A stretch of DNA of 64,000 bases from Actinostola sp. cb2023 (taxonomy: Eukaryota; Cnidaria; Anthozoa; Actiniaria; Actinostolidae), in NCBI GenBank assembly GCA_033675265.1, contig JAUJYZ010001307.1, positions 124,001 to 188,000 on the forward strand, in the 5' to 3' direction. Both the position numbers and the translations under genes were made by a program. Numbering within the stretch: the first letter of the stretch is position 1; every line of letters starts with the position of its first letter. Shown piece after piece: positions 34,473-44,578 of this stretch. Under the pieces are notes generated by a model that saw nothing but the letters and a program-made list of their open reading frames with translations, was not told the DNA's origin and ran no database searches.

Positions 34473-35102
34473 GGCATTACAGCCAGTACAAATGAATCAT
34501 TTATAAACGAGACGTGAACGGATGGAGACCGCTAGATATAGTAAGGATAATTTATTTACCGTCAATTACACGAGGAGTGGTTGCCCATTCTCCCGAGCCA
34601 GAGGCTCATGGTAAAAGTGCTTGACAAAAGAAATGGTAAAAATAACAAAAATATTAAATTTGAAGGCTAATTAATCGAATAGAGTCCTTGGCGCTAAACA
34701 TGCTCGTTTGTATTATCCAATCACAACAGCTCTTCTAACCATCTGCGTGTCACCTCAGGCAAGACCGGTCTCCTCACCGGAATCTATACGGTTGATGTCA
34801 TTCGGACCAGCTGTCATCCTCCCACCCCCTTTACCAAAAGATTTCATTTCAAAACAAAAGTTTTAGTTTGATTATCAAGTCAGTCTAACATAACTGAGGG
34901 AGTTCCGACCAGTTAGTGTCGACTTTACAACTTTGATCGAGGGCACTCTTTCAAAACACTGTACTTGTGTTTGTTGTGTCATCGCATTGTAACTTGAACA
35001 AAAGATACGACCACATCTGTATAGTCATTTTACTGCAGAAACCCAACAAAAAATATCGCTTGTTCCTGGTGACGGACTCAGAGCTCTCAAAAAGCCTCTA
35101 CG

Positions 35103-36011
35103 ATGGTTGGTAAAGGGAAACTAGATGACATTGTTCGATTAATTGTACATGTGATTGCTATTTCAGTCATCGTAGCGAATGTTATGGTCTGTCTTCTAGT
35201 GCTGACGACCAAGCGTCTTCGTACGAACATCAATGGTTTCGTGGTCTCTCTTGCGATGTCCGACATCATAACAGCAGCAATGGCGCTTGGAAACTTGTTA
35301 TCAGTAGTTCATGATAAACCAAAAGCGATGAAAGCGGAAAACACATTTGCTACAATTCCGATAAGATTTATCACATTGTCAGGGGTTGCGAATCTCTGTG
35401 CTGTGGCGTATGATCGTTACATGGCCGTTGTCAAACCTTTGCAATATAAAACAAGAAGTTGCAAGTTTTTCGTTGGCATTATGGCTGCCGTGTGGGTTGG
35501 GTCTGCCTGCGCCAGTCTCTTGTACTTACTTCGCCTTTCAATCGCTAGCAGGTCCACCCTTACCTTGATACACCAGTTTTCGATCCTGTTGTTTATCGTA
35601 GCACCTTTTGTCTTCATGGTGGTGATGTATGTTTGTATCTTTATGGTGATAAGGAAGCAACGACGACGGACTAGAGACCTACAAGCGGCACAGCGACGAC
35701 CGATAGCTATGCGGCAGAAAAAAGAGATAAAGATAGTGAAAATATTCCTGGTAGTGGCTACGCTATACATTGTCAGCTGGATTCCAGCGCTTCTACACGA
35801 AACTGTTCCAAACTTCAAGAACTGTTATCTTCCTGGCCTTAAAACAAGCCTCGCCTCATTACAAATATTTGTTTTTGGTATAGTTCTTTCTTCTCTTTTG
35901 AACCCATTTATCTATACATTTGCAAAACAGGATTTTAGAAGGGAAATTCAGAGAATCTATCGAAAAAGAATTCATGGAACAGCCGCACCTTCTATACCTG
36001 ATAGAAACTAA
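35103..36011 (+). CDS. class A GPCR, intronless, tandem copy 1
   Basis: A complete 302-residue seven-helix receptor of the plasma membrane. Landmarks: N26 (1.50), D54 (2.50), D104-R105-Y106 followed by PLQY, W131 (4.50), P168 and Y176 in TM5, W226-I-P228 in TM6, NPFIY at 267-271, and a basic helix 8 (FRREIQRIYRKR). Position 3.25 is Asn80 and the second extracellular loop has no cysteine, so the standard disulfide is absent. Position 3.32 is Ile87, so this is not an amine receptor. Absence of the disulfide with short loops recalls the melanocortin/cannabinoid/lysolipid/adenosine group; that grouping is inference. The N-terminus is only ~10 residues and has no glycosylation site. The start is the first ATG, matched in the paralog at 40734. 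It lies in intron 1 of zinc-ribbon copy B, same strand. Confidence 0.88.
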   Translation: MVGKGKLDDIVRLIVHVIAISVIVANVMVCLLVLTTKRLRTNINGFVVSLAMSDIITAAMALGNLLSVVHDKPKAMKAENTFATIPIRFITLSGVANLCAVAYDRYMAVVKPLQYKTRSCKFFVGIMAAVWVGSACASLLYLLRLSIASRSTLTLIHQFSILLFIVAPFVFMVVMYVCIFMVIRKQRRRTRDLQAAQRRPIAMRQKKEIKIVKIFLVVATLYIVSWIPALLHETVPNFKNCYLPGLKTSLASLQIFVFGIVLSSLLNPFIYTFAKQDFRREIQRIYRKRIHGTAAPSIPDRN

Positions 36012-36272
36012 AAGAACTTGGTTTTGTCACTCAGGAATCGGCGGTTTGTTTGGTTAAGAAAGTTAATATTGAACAAGTTCCGCTTCACAACAAAACACCT
36101 GCAAATCTTATGATTTTCTTGCGATAATCAGACACCAATCCTCCAAGAACAGTTCACTAGTATAAGATACGATATTAATAGCGAGATTTCACAAGAGTGT
36201 TGTGCCGCCGCTAAAGTACAACTGAAGTAGCTTCTTCAAGATGCACCAAACTTGGACAATTAAGACAATTAA

Positions 36273-37696
36273 GGTACCAGGGTACCCCAAAAAACCTTTC
36301 AAACCACCGGTTTTGATTTTTTTTGACAATCAAATCAAATTGAATATTATCTATCATCTCCAAAAAACAGAATCTAACTGAAAAATTTTTTTCCTGAAAG
36401 ATGTTGACAAGCAAGCTGTCAACAGTACTCACGCAACAGACTTTCCACAAAGATTCAGATGCGAAGAAAGTATCCAAAAATCGTAACTGCTCACTCAAGA
36501 CATCCTTGAATAACGATGCCAAACCACTCACGGTCAAAATGCTCGTATTTTCCGCCAGCAGTAACTTTGTTTTCCTGTCAAGTGTTACGTACTGTAAGGC
36601 GATCTTCTTTTGAATGCCATTCATATGTCATCAGGTATTGGATCACATATTTGTGGTGGATTATCCACGCTTGTGTAAACAAAGGCGCCACTTGACTTGA
36701 AAACACTTTTGCCTTTATTAGTCGGGCTTCCTGTGGAAGCACCGACTCTAAAAATGCAGAGCGGTCGTCTTCGTCTTAGGCTCCAAATCGCCTTTCTACA
36801 GCGCATGCGCGCTAAAGCCGAAGGAGACTTGAAGTCTGGCCAAGAAAGATTAGAAAGCACAAACCAATCAGGGAAAGCACCGGAGGTCAAGGGGCCAAAA
36901 TATAAGTCTTTTCTCGTCTAAATCTAAATTTAGATTGAAACAGGACGCTCTAGTAGCGTGAAGTCGGGCTATTAACGTTTTTACTGATATACTGTAAAGT
37001 TCGCAGTACTGAATTGCAAGGAAAGCATGTTCTATCGAGCTCGAGTCACGCAACGACGAGCAACCAAAAACTGTTTCAATCGCACTATAAGATATCTATA
37101 TTTAATTCAAATAGGTTACATTTCATTTAGAAGCCCGACTTCACGCTAGAAGAGCGTCTAGTTTCGGAAACAAAATAGCCATGAATCAAGCGCACATTTT
37201 GAGTTCCGGATCAAAGGGATTTTATCCAATTTAGCTGAAATTTGGTAGACACTTTGTCAAGTAAATATTCTTCAAAAAATATCTCCGAATTTTAATATTC
37301 AATTTCCTTCGAAAGTTATAACTTGTTTTGTAAAGTGTTTTCCAGTTTTGCAGAGCTCGAAGATTAGGGCCGTATAAAAACGCAACGGGTTAATTTATCG
37401 ATAAACGGAGACATCTTTTTTGTAAGCTATATCTCATGAGCTTATAAAGGTATTAGTCGAGGATTTCCGATAAATTGCGGTTGTATGGGACCTCGGCGAT
37501 GATAGTGATGTGAAAATCTGAACTTTTTTACCTATTTCAAATATACTGTTTTTGTTCTAAAAACTAATTGTTTGATTAAATTCTGCATTTATTCAGCTTT
37601 CAGAAAATGTATACTTTATAGAGGTTTTTTTAAACGTAACGAGTACGCGCTAGAGCGTGTTGCGTGCATGATGGTCGTTTGGGGTACCCTGATACC
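36273..37696. mobile_element. 1.42-kb TTAA-flanked inverted-repeat element
   Basis: TTAA stands at both edges (36269-36272, 37697-37700). The ends are GGTACCAGGGTACCCCAAA and, inverted, GGTATCAGGGTACCCCAAA. A TTAA target is the hallmark of piggyBac and Kolobok transposons. A minus-strand frame (36211-36624, 137 codons) crosses the left end and resembles no transposase I know. Interior GAAGTCGGGCTTC repeats (36727-36970, 37130-37165) suggest nested insertions. Probably non-autonomous. Confidence 0.65.
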
Positions 37697-37924
37697 TTAA
37701 GTAAGGTGTTTTGTGGTCGAATCAGTCTACAAGACATTGAATCATAACTCCCTCTTTTATCTGGTTTAATTTTTCCCTTCCGTTTTCCATTTCTCTCACT
37801 TTTTTTATTTCTTTTGTTCTGTGTTCATTCTCACTTTAGTTTTTGTCTTTCTTTCTCTTCGACATTCTCTTCCTTCCATCCTTTGACTATTCATCTTTTA
37901 GCTCGGAGAGCATCGACTCAGTTA

Positions 37925-37966
37925 CACGAATGTTCACAATTGTATTATTAGTCAGTTTATTTATTA
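37925..37966 (+). repeat. stub of GPCR duplication unit 2 left of an insertion
   Basis: GAATGTTCACAATTGTATTA and AGTCAGTTTATT match unit 1 at 33050-33085. The next unit-1 base continues only at 39846, so ~1.9 kb has been inserted into unit 2 here. Confidence 0.6.
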
Positions 37967-38091
37967 CTCGGGCCCTTCCGGAGGAAGCCCGAGTTATAAT
38001 ATTGACATACTATGAAATAGCGCTATATAAATAAAGATATTATTATTATTATTATTATAAAATGCGCATTCTTTTTTATTTTTCTTCGTAG

Positions 38092-38214
38092 TACACAGAA
38101 TGCGAAGTATGTGATCGTATCGGTCAGGAATGTCTGTTTCAGGGTTTCGATTGGCTGAAAATGGGGGCGATGATATCCGAACGCCGAACGTCTATGCTCA
38201 AACGGGTCAAATAG
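38092..38214 (+). CDS. possible terminal exon, Cys-rich (weak)
   Basis: A pyrimidine-rich acceptor (TTTTATTTTTCTTCGTAG) is followed by 40 codons and a stop, starting YTECEVCDRIGQECLFQG and containing GFDWLKMGAMISERR. Three cysteines in CxxC…C spacing and a protein-like composition are suggestive. No partner exon was found, and it lies in DNA inserted into the GPCR duplication. It could be a captured exon or chance. Confidence 0.25.
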   Translation, partial: YTECEVCDRIGQECLFQGFDWLKMGAMISERRTSMLKRVK

Positions 38215-38824
38215 TTTCCGACTACTGACTAGAAGTGCTGTGAGCTCGTGCTGTATCGAGAGAGAAGCAGTTGTGTTTAATATGCAGAAGAGAAATGATG
38301 TTGTATCGAAGGCAAGCCATCGATCACTTCCTTTTAAACACGATCATATAATCATTGTTTTACATGTGACATACGGTATTATTATGTCTCTAAAGCTAGA
38401 GAGCGACGGTGTGATTTTCCAGTAGATTTTGTTTCGGTAGATAATGTCGCTTTGCTTGCTGCATGAAAACCCGTTTTTTAAAAAGGTATCGGACAATAAA
38501 ATGAAACACATTTCTGAGAAATATAATGATGGAAGTATATTTTATTCCACGTTTGAACGCGCCTTCAATTATAACGAACAAACGAAGGCGTTATCAGAAC
38601 CATCTGACCTATGCAACCTCAAGACGTACCAAGTACGTACTGATTCGAGATCTTTATCTATGCGACTCGTACCACAGGCATCCCAACCCTTGCCTCTGAG
38701 GGCACTGATCGTGAATATTTTAATATCATTATATCTGCGTGTTCTCTTGATGGGTTTCCTGAGGTAGAGCGCGCAAGCCGAGCAATACGTATATCATGTC
38801 GGCCTCTGTGCTGACTAACATCCT

Positions 38825-39678
38825 TTTTTTTATTTTTTTATTTTTTTATTACTATTAAGACACAATGATAATTACTTTTACAAAAAAACATCAGGTACAA
38901 CTAATATCACTAACAAGATTACTACACGTAAATGCGTATTAATTTAAAGATAATTATATAAATATTTGCATATTTACACTTTTGTCCTATTTTCTTAAAG
39001 CTACTAATAGGTTCTGCCATTTTTTTAGGTGATATGATACTCTATCATTTGAAGATGCAATTTTATATTCAATTGTTTCTAGGGATCTCAGGTGATTAAT
39101 AAATAGTTCTAGTGTGGGGACATGACCAGCTGGTCGGAACTTGTAAAGAAGAAGTTTATAAGAATATAAAATCTGATTAACCATAACGATATTTTGGTCT
39201 GGAGTGACTCCAAGTATGATGTTTTCAATATTACATTGAGGTAACACAATAGTGAATTTTGAGAGCCAATAACGAATACCGAAATAAAAATTCTTTGACT
39301 CAATACAATCAACAAAAAGATGGTCAATTGTTTCAAAAAAGGTGTGACAATAGGAACATCTGGTATGGGGCGGGGATTTCAACTTAATTTTTGATACTGA
39401 CCTCGAAGCAATTGGCGGTAATCCGTCACTTAAGATAAAAGCTATAGAAACCTTGAATGAAATCTTGTCCGAACTAAATCTATGTGACATATGGAGGATT
39501 CGTAATCCGTACACGAAAAGGTACACGTGGAGAGGGTGCGCCCAGGGAAAACAAACAAAAGCTGATGATATGTTACGTCGCAGATTAGATTATTTTTTTA
39601 TCTCCGATGAACTCCAACCCTTTGTTGAGAAGTGTGACATTATAGCTGCTCCATCTATTGATCATTCAGCTATTTTAT
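38825..39678 (-). mobile_element. truncated 5'-inverted LINE (L1/Tx1-like) insertion
   Basis: The minus strand from about 39360 to 38987 encodes the C-terminal zinc-knuckle of a LINE reverse transcriptase (CSYCHTFFETIDHLFVDC: C-x2-C-x7-H-x4-C). Then follow a 3' UTR and an A-rich tail, seen as T runs at 38825-38850. The plus strand from about 39366 to 39678 encodes a piece of the apurinic endonuclease (WGGDFN, RLDYFFISDEL, SIDHSAI). CTGACTAACATCCT flanks both ends (38811-38824, 39679-39692) as a 14-bp target duplication. Opposed halves with one tail and one target duplication are the signature of twin priming. Both fragments are truncated; the insert is dead on arrival. Confidence 0.85.
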
Positions 39679-40733
39679 CTGACTAACATCCTATTATAAA
39701 CCAATTTTGGTCACAGTCTCTCTTCCTCTAGTCTTCATTTGAGGATTGGGAAATCTTTAGCTATGCTCACCGACACATAGTCTCCTTCGTCACGCAACTG
39801 TCATTGTCATTGTCATAATGCCCGAGTATACGCTCATTGAGCGTCTTGTTATTATTGAATTAAGTCCTTCAGTGATAATGAATTGCTGGGGGATTCTATA
39901 GTTTAGCCGTTGTTAGACAAACTATCAAAGTTTATCGTTTTCATACAATATTTATTGGAATCAATTGCTTGGTTTCAATCAGCTGTTAAAAGTCCTTGAA
40001 TTCGATTATTTTCAGTTCAAGTATATATAGTATAGTGTTTAGCACGGCTCAATGGGAGAGCACTTCATATTGTAGGTGATTTGATTCCGTGGTTAAATTG
40101 ATTGATTGATTGATTAAAGTGATTACAACCATAGTTATATAGGAAGGTGCAATTCAACTTCTTCACAAGGCCCGAGGTGACACAGGTGCTTAGAAGAGCT
40201 GTTGTGATTGGATGATACAAACGTATAGAATTCATTATCTACTATTTTCTACCAAGAGACCATAATATACTAAGATAGTATTATGGTCTATTATTTCTAC
40301 TCGTTCTATTGTTTTGTCTCTATTGTTTTACTCTAATAGTATTGACCCAATTGACATAGATCTTCTAATAAAGAGTTGTAGGCCTGCCCCAAGACCGGGC
40401 TCCTCACCGGAATCTATACCGCGTTGATGTCACTCGGACCTGCTGTCATTCTCTCACCCACTTTACCAAAAAGATTTCATTTTAAAAGAAAAAGTTTTTG
40501 TTTACCAAGTCAGTCAAATATCAGAAGGAAGGTCCGGCCAGTTACAAGTTTGATCGAGGGCACTTGAACACCGTACTTGTGTTTGTTAACGTAGTCACCG
40601 CGCGCATTGTAATTCAGTTGAACAAAAGGCACGACCACATCATCTGTATAGTCATTTGACTGCAGAAACCCCACAAAAAGATATCACTTGTTCCTTGCGA
40701 CGGACTTAGAGCTCTCAAAAAGCCTCGGTTACG

Positions 40734-41642
40734 ATGTTTGGTAAAGGGAAACTAGATGACATTGTTGCATTAATTGTACTTGTGATTGCTATTTTAGTAA
40801 TCGTAGCGAATGTTATGGTCTGTCTTCTAGTGCTGACGACCAAGCGTCTTCGTACGGACATCAATGGTTTCGTGGTCTCTCTTGCGATGTCTGACATCAT
40901 AACAGCAGCAGTAACGCTTGGAAAGTTTTTATCAGCGGTTGATCAACATGATAAACCAAAACTGACGAAAGCGGAAAGAACATTTGTTACAATGTCCATA
41001 AGATTTTCCACATTGTCAGGGGTTGCGAATCTTTGTGCTATGGCGTATGATCGTTACATGGCCGTTGTCAAACCTTTGCAATATAAAACAAGAAGTCGCA
41101 AGTTTTTCGTTGGCATTTTAAATGCCGTGTGGGTTGGGTCTGCCTGCGTCAGTCTCTTGTACTTACTTCGCCTTTCAAGCGTTAGCATATCAATCCTTAA
41201 CTTGATAAACCAGTTTGCGACCCTGTTCTTTATCGTAGCACCTTTTGTCTTCATGGTGGTGATGTATGTTTGTATCTTTATGGTGATAAGGAAGCAACGA
41301 CGACGGATTAGAGAACTACAAGCGGCACAGCAACGACCGATAGCTATCCGGCAGAAAAGAGAGATAAAGATAGTGAAAATATTCCTGGTAGTGGCTACGC
41401 TATACATTGTCAGCTATATTCCAGCGGTTCTTCACCAAACTGTTCGAAAATTCAAGAACTTTTATCTTCCTGGTTTTAAAACAAGTCTCGCTATGCAGAT
41501 ATTTGTTTTTGGTATAGTTCTTTCTTCTCTTTTGAATCCATTTATCTATACATTTGCAAAACAGGATTTTAGAAGGGAAATTCAGAGAATCTATCGAAAA
41601 AGAATTCATGGAACAGCACCTTCTATACCTGATAGAAACTAA
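40734..41642 (+). CDS. class A GPCR, intronless, tandem copy 2
   Basis: A complete 302-residue paralog of the receptor at 35103-36011, with most residues identical and no frame damage. Differences cluster at the TM2-TM3 loop (SAVDQHDKPKLTKAERTF, two residues longer), the second extracellular loop and the TM6-TM7 loop (VRKFKNFYLPGFK), which face the ligand side. The cytoplasmic face (DRYMAVVKPLQY, the basic third loop, NPFIYTFAKQDFRRE) is nearly unchanged. TM6 reads SYIP instead of SWIP, so the toggle tryptophan 6.48 is replaced by tyrosine. The disulfide cysteines are absent, as in copy 1. This pattern suggests two working receptors with differing ligand response. Same strand as its twin and as zinc-ribbon copy B, which surrounds both. 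Confidence 0.88.
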   Translation: MFGKGKLDDIVALIVLVIAILVIVANVMVCLLVLTTKRLRTDINGFVVSLAMSDIITAAVTLGKFLSAVDQHDKPKLTKAERTFVTMSIRFSTLSGVANLCAMAYDRYMAVVKPLQYKTRSRKFFVGILNAVWVGSACVSLLYLLRLSSVSISILNLINQFATLFFIVAPFVFMVVMYVCIFMVIRKQRRRIRELQAAQQRPIAIRQKREIKIVKIFLVVATLYIVSYIPAVLHQTVRKFKNFYLPGFKTSLAMQIFVFGIVLSSLLNPFIYTFAKQDFRREIQRIYRKRIHGTAPSIPDRN

Positions 41643-41748
41643 AAGAACTTCATTTTGTCATTTCAGGAATCGGTTTGTTTGGTTAAGAAAAAGTTAGATT
41701 GAACAAGTTCCGCTTCACAACAACACACCTACAAATCTTATGATTTTC

Positions 41749-42049
41749 CACAGGCAGCCCAACTATTCCTTTTGAGGCTACTAAATAATCCTTTTCCTTT
41801 GGTAGAGCGCGCGCAATACGTATTATGTCGGGCTGCTTGTGCTGAGTAACGTCCTATCTTGGGTTCCCTGTGCGCGTCCCGCAAGAAGCGCCCGCAGCAA
41901 TGTACATATGTACTGCATGCGGGACGCACATTGGAACCCGACATAATATTGCGCGCGCACTCTACCACAGGAAACCCATCAAAAAAGACGCAAATATCAT
42001 TTTATTGAATTATTTAGTAGCCTCAAAAGGAATGGTTGGGCTGCCTGTG
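41749..42049. mobile_element. CACAGGCAGCC inverted-repeat MITE, 301 bp, 7-bp TSD
   Basis: Terminal repeats of ~42 bp with few mismatches (CACAGGCAGCCCAACTATTC and onward), flanked by GATTTTC at 41742-41748 and 42050-42056. The unoccupied GATTTTC site is present in the paralogous flank at 36112-36118. An inner palindrome around GCGCGCAATACGTATTATGT and GGGACGCACA gives a second hairpin. Long copy of the family: 29037-29640. Confidence 0.9.
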
Positions 42050-42597
42050 GATTTTCTTGCGATAATCAGACACCGATCCTGCAAGAACAGTTCACTAGTA
42101 TAAGATACGATATAATAACGAGATTTCACCAGTGTTGTGCTAAAGTACAACTGAGTGAGGTAGTTATTTGGCAACTATCATGATTAAAGAGCTTCTTACA
42201 CTAAACTTTCATAATCCGTGTATTTTGGTGAACCAGATTTCTCAATGAAGTCATCGCATGCCTGTCTCTTGTACGTGGTGTAGCAACTGATCGATCATCT
42301 TTACAATTCCGCACTGAGGTCTTACCAAATATGCTTACAACCTAGCCGCACCTGTATACTTGTTGCAAGAATTTCGTTTTTCGGGGTGGGGGTGGGGGTT
42401 TTGCTCGTCGGAGATGTTTTAAATAACCCCTAAAAGATACCATTCTAAATTAAACCAGAAATATTGCAGATTTCCTGCCTGATCGGTCTAGACCACCAAC
42501 ACAATATAGATCGGGTTTTTTATATCTTCACGAGCAACCCTAAATGATACCTTGATGGCTAAAAATATTGGCGTTCCGTCGTGAACACACTAAGGGA

Positions 42598-42773
42598 TAG
42601 AGTCGGGAAACCTACGGCATGGAGTTACGGTCACGGTACGAAAACGAAGACATTGCATTCAGCCAATCACAGCGCGCAAAATCATCGCTCAACCAATCAG
42701 AACGCTTGGATGCCGCAAGGTCATGGCACAATACCGTAACTACCGTCCACTCATACGAAAACGTTCGACTCTA
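42598..42773. mobile_element. MITE, TAGAGTCGTTTTCG family, copy 2
   Basis: A diverged copy inside the CCCCTAAAAGA repeat block. Ends TAGAGTCGGGAAACCTACGG and CGTTCGACTCTA, core ACAGCGCGCAAAATCATCGC. It is reversed in core orientation relative to 49875-50089. Confidence 0.7.
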
Positions 42774-43247
42774 CCAAAACCCGTAATTTACACTCCTAAA
42801 AGAGACGTCGATCATCCCCGTCCTTTTCAGTATGGGAGTATGGGGGAGGGGGGGGGGGGGGAGGCTATGAAGCAGTAGTCCCGGCGACAGAACGTCGATC
42901 AGGCATAAAGTTTCTGCACCGTTTGCAATATTTTATATATATAATTCAATTAGCTAAACAATAGTGGGCCGGCCAGCAATTATTCTTGAAAGACAGTCGG
43001 GGCTCGTTAAAATTGATAATAACTCACATACGATCTTGAATGCCGGTTTATGCTATTTTTAACAAAAATAAAAAATAAAAAATAAAAACGCACAACAAGT
43101 TATTTCTCGCAAGCAAAGGCCGCAAGTATTAGAATAACGGGCCTGGCACAAGCGGCATAAGCACATGTACAAGAAATGAAAAATGTTTGGCTCCTTTCGC
43201 TTATGCATGCTTGCGTCAGGCCCGTTTGCACAGGACTACATACATAC

Positions 43248-43421
43248 CAGGGCCGTACATAACCCAAAATTCAAGGGGGGACAGTACGTATTGAAAAGCA
43301 AAAAATTAATGAAAATAGTACAGTTCTCAGTACTTTTTGGTATATTTTTCGCCTTGCTAGGGGGGGGAGGAGGGGGGGGGGGGGCAACTGCCCCCCTGCC
43401 CCTGTGCTGTGTACGGCCCTG
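43248..43421. mobile_element. CAGGGCCGTAC inverted-repeat element, copy 1
   Basis: Ends CAGGGCCGTACATAACCC and, inverted, CAGGGCCGTACACAGCACAG. Contains a G-rich run at 43361-43384. A second copy, opposite orientation, is at 53806-53958. CAGGG termini recall hAT elements (inference); no clean 8-bp target duplication seen. Confidence 0.75.
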
Positions 43422-43540
43422 CATACTTAATGCTCCCCGCATGGGGTTTCAACATTAATTTACAACCGATGCATGCCTTTTTCCTGCTGCATATGATATA
43501 TATAGGGGTCTACGGCAGCCGAGCAGCTTACAATCATGAG

Positions 43541-43660
43541 GAGTAGTTAGTATGTTGTGCAACATTGTTGCGTTGCAAGTTAGAGAACGAATGTTGCTCG
43601 TAGTATAACTCCACACGCAACACATTTCAGTCTTTGTTGCACGAAGTAGAAGTCCTCTCT
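43541..43660. repeat. partial copy of the TTGTTGCGTTGCAAGTT element
   Basis: CAACATTGTTGCGTTGCAAG and TTTGTTGCACGAAGTAGAAG match the left half of the palindromic element at 58422-58763. Confidence 0.6.
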
Positions 43661-44578
43661 ACTCTTACTCGCGATATTTTAGATTTTCTCCGACATCAGT
43701 AGTGTCGTTATCTTGAAATTTTTAGTAAATCAAAGTTGAAAAAAATAATACAATATGTGAATTTTTTCACTTTTTTTAAACATATTTCATTTCGGGTCCT
43801 GTACAGCTCCAGTGTCTACTTTTAAAATACCACACGCGATTAAACCTCAAAGTTGTTTAAAATGCTAATTTACTTAAATTGATATGGAACTGTTCAACTC
43901 GTCGTATTGATTTCAGCATTTCAGTTCCTATCCTTAGTTATTCTCGATGCTTTTCTGACAGAATTTACTCCTAATTTACAATAAATAGACCCGGCGTAGT
44001 CAATCGAACGTTCGGTAATCGAATCCAATCGGTTCGATTGCTTTTGATTGAGTTCGGCAATCGAACATAATCGAATTCTCCCATGGCCAAAATGTTTGCC
44101 AATCGAACACAATCGAACGTTCGATAATCGTACGTTTCTTTAATCGAACATAATCGAACATCTTTCATGCTCCGCGCTTTCAAAACTCCCAGTTTTCCGC
44201 GGTGAAATTTCAAATCCGAGCACGCCGCGTCAAACTACTGTGGTAATTAATTTTTTTTCATCTCAAAGTCCCCGAAGTGTAGTTTCAAGTGCGATAACTT
44301 TAATAAGGTAGTAGATCCAGTATAAGAATATCCAAACTCTTTGTTGTAAAGAGTATAAAGGCACTGGTTGGTTTGCTGTTGTTGCATCATTGATCAGTTT
44401 TTTAGTGTTTCTGCTGGCGGTTTACTTCTTATCACCTTTGATTGCCCTCGGCCGGGATGTATATGGCTTATTGCCTCCGTTCTCGGTAATTAACTCTTAC
44501 TTATTGTGTTATTTAAATTTAGCCTTGGCTGACATGGTTATTAGATGGCAGAAATCTTCCGATTTTATTGGACTGCAG

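Larger units (their letters stand above)
33085..36205 (+). repeat. GPCR tandem-duplication unit 1
   Basis: Homologous to 39846-42165, including 5' flank (TCCTTCAGTGATAATGAATT), coding region and 3' flank (AACAAGTTCCGCTTCACAAC). This unit carries a ~1.1-kb insertion (about 33590-34700), and part of its 5' flank is inverted relative to unit 2. Confidence 0.85.
39846..42165 (+). repeat. GPCR tandem-duplication unit 2
   Basis: Second copy of 33085-36205. It lacks the 34076-34472 insertion but has gained the MITE at 41749-42049 in its 3' flank. 40155-40370 is inverted relative to unit 1. Confidence 0.85.

Noticed and set aside
36211..36624. 137-codon minus-strand frame
   Set aside because: Crosses the edge of the TTAA element and shows no known domain; kept only as a remark.
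39367..39526. N-terminal part of a 179-codon minus-strand frame over the LINE
   Set aside because: It is antisense to the endonuclease piece; only residues after the junction near 39360 are LINE protein.
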